A stretch of 8,887 nt of DNA from NCBI GenBank assembly GCA_947474445.1, contig CANJJY010000171.1, positions 1 through 8,887 on the forward strand. The letters run 5' to 3'. Shown here piece after piece: positions 5,324-8,887 of the stretch (the stretch's first letter is position 1; each line of letters begins with the position of its first letter). Both the position numbers and the translations under genes were made by a program. Source of the stretch: Oligoflexaceae bacterium (lineage in GTDB: Bacteria; Bdellovibrionota_B; Oligoflexia; Oligoflexales; Oligoflexaceae). The notes under the pieces are model-generated. The model made no database searches. It saw only the letters and a program-made list of their open reading frames with translations, and was not told the DNA's origin.

Positions 5324-6295
5324 ATGCGGCAGCGGATTTTGCCATTCTTGTTTTTGGCCTACGGGCTCTACTCGATGCAGTCTCTGCAGAGAGATTTTCA
5401 GTCTGTCCATCGTCTGACGGTTTACCTCGTGCTGCTCGTGCCGGTTTTTCTGCTTTTTAATCTGGCTTTTCGCTGGTACGAAGCGAGAGAAAAGCGTCGG
5501 CGCTTCGATACGGCCTTGCACTGGGTGAGTCGCAGTCTCAATCAGAATTTCACGCAGTATATTCTGATGTTTTGTCTACCTTTCTTCATCGCCGGCCAGC
5601 GTTGGTTCTACGCTGTTATCCATATCGTGGCGCTGGCGATTTCCCTCTGGGAGCCTTGGTGGGCCAGGCTCCTCGCGTCGTGGATCTATCGCCGCTTGAT
5701 GCTGCTTTGGAGTTTGCTGACGGCTGTCAGCTTCCTTTTTCCTTTTCTCTGGCCCTCCTCGCTCGCTTGGTTTTATCCCGCCCTCACGGCCGTGGGGATG
5801 ACAGCCTTTATTCCTGGACGACGCGATAAGTCCCACATGATCACCGTCGGCGTCGGCTCTCTGGCTCTCATCGCCTCTCTGCTCGCTTTGCCTCTGAGCT
5901 GGCGGTTTCCTATCCTTTCGGTCTGGCTCCAAAAGCCGCATTTTGAAACCGATACGCTGGTGAAAGATAGCCCTCATCAGAGTCTCGGCGATACCTTTCC
6001 CGTCCAGGATTTGCAGCGCCTCCTGGCCGAAGGCCATAGCCTCTGCTGCGTTGCGCCTATCGTAGCTCCTCCCACTTTGCGGGAAAAAGTCGTGCAAGAA
6101 TGGTCGCTCGATGGTCACATCATCGAAAGCCCTGAGCTGAAGACGAGCATCGCCGGCAATGCCGATCAGCGTGCTTTCCGCTCGTATTTCTGCAAGCAGA
6201 ATTTTCCCTCCTTCGGGCCGGGGCAGCTGCTGCGCTGCCGCATCCTGCTTCAACACAGCATCAACTTGGGTTCGACCCAGGTGAGTCTCGAGTAG
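5324..6295 (+). CDS. multi-spanning membrane protein with DUF2914-like C-terminus
   Basis: This is a 323-residue inner-membrane protein of unknown function. Hydrophobic segments lie at about 5-20, 31-51, 76-92, 94-110, 122-142, 146-163 and 171-192, giving roughly six or seven spans with Arg-rich loops (50-60, 165-169). After a polar linker (203-238), residues about 240-323 form a soluble domain with the pattern seen in DUF2914: an APIVAPPTLRE start, then W-x-x-DG (260-264), a QRAFRSYFCKQNFP segment and a closing beta hairpin. The layout resembles the DUF5924/DUF2914 membrane proteins of gammaproteobacteria. I recall this resemblance from the family pattern and have not searched it. Whether the C-terminal domain faces the periplasm depends on the span count. 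The ribosome binding site is weak (GGGA, 5 bases before the ATG), which fits coupling to the upstream protease transcript. No terminator is seen in the 86-base gap before it. Confidence 0.82.
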   Translation: MRQRILPFLFLAYGLYSMQSLQRDFQSVHRLTVYLVLLVPVFLLFNLAFRWYEAREKRRRFDTALHWVSRSLNQNFTQYILMFCLPFFIAGQRWFYAVIHIVALAISLWEPWWARLLASWIYRRLMLLWSLLTAVSFLFPFLWPSSLAWFYPALTAVGMTAFIPGRRDKSHMITVGVGSLALIASLLALPLSWRFPILSVWLQKPHFETDTLVKDSPHQSLGDTFPVQDLQRLLAEGHSLCCVAPIVAPPTLREKVVQEWSLDGHIIESPELKTSIAGNADQRAFRSYFCKQNFPSFGPGQLLRCRILLQHSINLGSTQVSLE

Positions 6296-6361
6296 GAATA
6301 ATTGACACAGTTGTTTAAGGGCAGGACCATTTTGTAGAGGGCGCCTCGCAAGCGCTGTGCT

Positions 6362-6430
6362 ATGAAAGAACTCATGCTTCGCGTGCTGCCTCGTGCAGGT
6401 CCACAGCGAGCCGGTTTTACTCCTTTGTGA
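6362..6430 (+). other. 22-codon open frame ending at the helicase ribosome binding site
   Basis: ATG at 6362 opens 22 codons ending in TGA at 6428-6430. The stop overlaps the helicase Shine-Dalgarno site, and the frame is the same as that of the helicase. It has no clear Shine-Dalgarno site of its own. It may be chance, a leader peptide, or the remains of a longer N-terminus interrupted by the TGA. Low confidence that it is translated. Confidence 0.12.
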
Positions 6431-6434
6431 GGTG
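6429..6434 (+). promoter_or_regulatory. ribosome binding site supporting the TTG start at 6440
   Basis: GAGGTG lies here, with GAGG ending 7 bases before TTG at 6440. An in-frame TGA at 6428-6430 excludes earlier starts. The first in-frame ATG further in, at 7160, is too far downstream to be likely. Hence TTG is the probable start. Confidence 0.6.
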
Positions 6435-6439
6435 TTAGA

Positions 6440-8887
6440 TTGACGTTTCCGAGTCGTTCTTCGGCCCCTATTCCTCGGGCTCCCCGCGCACCTAGTTTTT
6501 GGTATAAACTCAAGGTTTTCTTTGGCCTTGTGCGAGCACAGCCGCAGATTAAAGCCAAAATCCCGTCAAAAGGTCCCATACCAAAGACCATCAAGGCCAT
6601 TGCCCCCAAGCCGACTGAGATTCCACTTCCCATACAAGCCTTTATCAAGCGTCACAAAAAACTAGTGGACGCCCAGGGTCTCGTGGCCTTGCCGCAGGGT
6701 TTCAGTCTGACGGTCCAGCGCCGTTTTGCTGAGCGTGAGGTGCAGATCGATCTCAGCGCCGAGGCGCTCACGGCTTTTTATCCCGAAGAACTGGGTGAGC
6801 CTGCTTTCAAACGCAAAAAAGCGGCCCATGAACGTCTGGAAGCCATAGGCAAAGAGCTGCGACGTAAATGTGAAACTTCTTTGACGCAAGCGGAGGCGGC
6901 TCTTCGGTCGCTCGTCGATCTCGGTTTGAGGCCGAGTGAAGTGCGGTGGATCGGGAGTCCGGAAGAGTCACGCGCCCAGTTTCTCACGTTTCCCAAGGAG
7001 CTGACGGCAGCGGCGGCTTTGGAACTCACGCAGCAGCGGCGGCGCGAGCTCTTGAGCAAAACGGCGAAGGCGCGCGGCGCCTTCCTCAGCAAGAAGCTTG
7101 AAAGCCTACCCCAAACCAGCCTCAACGGTCGTAATCTTCATCGGACCTATTCAGAAACCATGCCCCTCTTGGCCAGCAGTCTCGAACTGCCCGTCGAGAT
7201 TGAAAAAGCCCTCGATCACCGCGAGTTCGATCGCTTGATCGATGAGGATGAGGCCAAGCTCAATGCCGCCGTCGATGCGGCACTTGCCAGCACGCGGAAG
7301 GCGCTCATCGCGCGCATCGAATCCCAACTGCGGGAACTGAGCCGACGCATCCAGACTCTGCCCCATATCGAATTACTGAACGACCATGAAATCGCTCAAA
7401 CAGTGGCCCCCTACTATGGCGGTCTCAATCGCGCCCTCAAAAAGCGCCGGGCGAAAAGTGCGCTCGTCGCCGTCGAAGAGCTCGCCCGTGAAGCCAAGTA
7501 CAAAGGCGATGTGATCAAGCTCAACGAACAGCGGGCTGCCTATGCAGACGTCGCGGCTTATTATCCTCTGGCGCGATCGCTCAAACGCGAACTCGTCCTC
7601 TATGTGGGCCCGACCAACAGCGGCAAGACCTGGCGCGCGCTGAACGAATTAGCCGAAGCTGAGACCGGTGTTTATCTCGCTCCTCTGCGCCTGCTCGCCC
7701 TGGAAGGGCAAGAAGAACTTGAGAAGCGTGGAAAGCCCTGCTCTTTTCTCACCGGCGAAGAACGTGATTTGCGCCCCGATGCGCGCTTCACCAGTTCGAC
7801 GATAGAAATGCTCAATCTTGAATCTCAGGTCGATGCCGTCGTCATCGATGAGGTGCAGCTGTTGGCCGACGAGCGGAGAGGTTGGGCCTGGCTCGCCGCG
7901 TTTATGGGCGCGCCTGCTCAAAAAGTGATCATGACCGGCTCGCCCGATTGCATCCAAATCGTTACGGATCTGGCCAACTATCTGGGTGAACCACTCCGCA
8001 TTCACGAACTCCAACGCTACAACGAACTTACGGTAGCGGATAAACCCATCGTGCTGAAAGACATTCGCCCCGGAACCGCCGTGGTCTGTTTTTCCAGACG
8101 CGATGTGCTGCGACTCAAGACGCGTATAGAGGAAAGCACCGAGCATAAGGTGGCTGTCGTCTACGGCAACCTCAGTCCTCAGGTCCGGCGCGAAGAAGCC
8201 CGGCGCTTTCGCAGCGGCGAAGCGCAGGTCCTCGTTGCGACGGATGCGATTGCGATGGGTCTCAATCTGCCGATTTTAGAAGTGGTGTTCTACACGACTG
8301 AAAAATTCAACGGCGAAGAAATGACCTCGCTGAGTATCCCCGACGTTCGTCAGATCGGGGGACGAGCGGGACGCTATGGCTTTGCCCAGTTCGGCGTCGT
8401 CCATGCCCTCGATCAGAAAAACCTTGATTACATCAGGGAAGCGATGGCGGTGACGCCAGAGATGCTAAAACCACCGTTTTACGTCGCTCCGGGACGCAAC
8501 CATGTGCAGATCATCAGCACGGTTCTCGATACGGATTCGCTCGAACGGATTCTGACCTTCTTTGACCGTGCGATCGAATTTTCAGATGACCGTTTTGCTC
8601 GCTCGAATATCGACGACCTGTCCTATCTTTCGACCTTTGTCGATGAGCGCTTGCCCTTTTTGCCTGTTACCGAGCGCTTGACCATCGCTTCGGCTCCGGT
8701 TGGCATCCGTAATGAAACAGTGGTGCATTGGTTCCTCAATCGCATGCTGCCTTCTTTCCGCGATCCTGAGGGTGAGTACGATGATGACGTCGATGAACTC
8801 GATGAATTCTTTGCAGCAGCCGATCGCTTCGAACATGAATCGGCGCGACACCAGCTTGAACTGCGCGATGCCGAAGATTACCTCAAG
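6440..8887 (+). CDS. Suv3-family ATP-dependent RNA helicase, 3' end cut by window
   Basis: An open frame of 816 codons runs to the window edge without a stop, so the protein is incomplete at its C-terminus. The core from about residue 384 matches the Suv3 (SUPV3L1) family of DExH superfamily 2 helicases. Visible motifs are GPTNSGKT at 390-397 (Walker A), DEVQ at 470-473 (Walker B), TGSP at 499-502, FSRRD from 551, ATDAIAMGLNL at 600-610 and QIGGRAGRYG at 638-647. After motif VI the sequence still follows Suv3 (FDRAIEF, then ERLTIASAPV). Suv3 unwinds RNA using ATP and in mitochondria works with polynucleotide phosphorylase in RNA decay; the partner here is unknown. About 385 residues precede the core. 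The first ~80 are Pro- and Lys/Arg-rich, and the rest are charged and helical with probable coiled coils. This is longer than in human Suv3, which has roughly 190. An acidic stretch (EYDDDVDELDEFF) lies near the end of the window. The TTG start is supported by GAGGTG. Confidence 0.92.
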   Translation, partial: MTFPSRSSAPIPRAPRAPSFWYKLKVFFGLVRAQPQIKAKIPSKGPIPKTIKAIAPKPTEIPLPIQAFIKRHKKLVDAQGLVALPQGFSLTVQRRFAEREVQIDLSAEALTAFYPEELGEPAFKRKKAAHERLEAIGKELRRKCETSLTQAEAALRSLVDLGLRPSEVRWIGSPEESRAQFLTFPKELTAAAALELTQQRRRELLSKTAKARGAFLSKKLESLPQTSLNGRNLHRTYSETMPLLASSLELPVEIEKALDHREFDRLIDEDEAKLNAAVDAALASTRKALIARIESQLRELSRRIQTLPHIELLNDHEIAQTVAPYYGGLNRALKKRRAKSALVAVEELAREAKYKGDVIKLNEQRAAYADVAAYYPLARSLKRELVLYVGPTNSGKTWRALNELAEAETGVYLAPLRLLALEGQEELEKRGKPCSFLTGEERDLRPDARFTSSTIEMLNLESQVDAVVIDEVQLLADERRGWAWLAAFMGAPAQKVIMTGSPDCIQIVTDLANYLGEPLRIHELQRYNELTVADKPIVLKDIRPGTAVVCFSRRDVLRLKTRIEESTEHKVAVVYGNLSPQVRREEARRFRSGEAQVLVATDAIAMGLNLPILEVVFYTTEKFNGEEMTSLSIPDVRQIGGRAGRYGFAQFGVVHALDQKNLDYIREAMAVTPEMLKPPFYVAPGRNHVQIISTVLDTDSLERILTFFDRAIEFSDDRFARSNIDDLSYLSTFVDERLPFLPVTERLTIASAPVGIRNETVVHWFLNRMLPSFRDPEGEYDDDVDELDEFFAAADRFEHESARHQLELRDAEDYLK

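Noticed and set aside
5576..6256. 226-codon minus-strand frame
   Set aside because: It is antisense to the membrane-protein gene. The product is rich in Arg, Gln and Glu, as expected from reading a hydrophobic gene backwards, and has no domain signal.
6250..6648. 132-codon minus-strand frame across the gap before the helicase
   Set aside because: It overlaps the helicase start region and the end of the membrane-protein gene, has no recognisable domain, and the helicase frame is clearly real.
7649..8146. 165-codon minus-strand frame
   Set aside because: It is antisense to the conserved helicase core; the motifs on the plus strand settle the coding strand.

Overview
The window carries six protein genes on about 8.9 kb of moderately GC-rich DNA. 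The genes have bacterial Shine-Dalgarno sites and use ATG and TTG starts. Two products have Sec-type signal peptides and two have membrane segments. The gene mix (a plant-type S9D glutamyl endopeptidase, a Suv3-like helicase and a membrane-anchored helical-repeat protein) suggests a Gram-negative proteobacterium or a Bdellovibrionota/Oligoflexia-type organism. That placement is inferred from protein resemblance only. No rRNA, intact tRNA, CRISPR array, insertion sequence or phage gene is visible.

Layout: 1-210 is non-coding, with a T8 run, a short tRNA-3'-end-like stretch on the minus strand and a possible promoter. 211-1245 (+) encodes a membrane-anchored TPR-like helical-repeat protein starting with TTG. 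1359-1736 (+) encodes a small secreted cysteine-rich protein. 1738-2331 (-) encodes an XRE-type HTH plus PAS regulator that meets the previous gene tail to tail with a 1-bp gap. 2332-2837 is a 506-base gap with no convincing gene. It holds an inverted repeat (possible operator) and a 16-bp stem-loop whose three wobble pairs make it a structure of the plus-strand RNA. 2838-5237 (+) encodes an exported S9 prolyl-oligopeptidase-family protease close to chloroplast glutamyl endopeptidase. 5324-6295 (+) encodes a multi-spanning membrane protein with a DUF2914-like C-terminal domain. From 6440 to the right edge (+) runs an incomplete Suv3-family DExH RNA helicase with an unusually long N-terminal region. 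It starts at TTG and is open at the window end.

The genes do not form an obvious pathway. The protease and the membrane protein may be co-transcribed (86-base gap). The regulator is divergent from the protease across a large regulatory-looking gap, so control of the protease by the regulator is plausible but unproven. The most interesting points are the Suv3-like helicase, the plant-type protease, the conserved-looking cysteine-rich secreted protein and the strand-specific RNA hairpin at 2510-2549.
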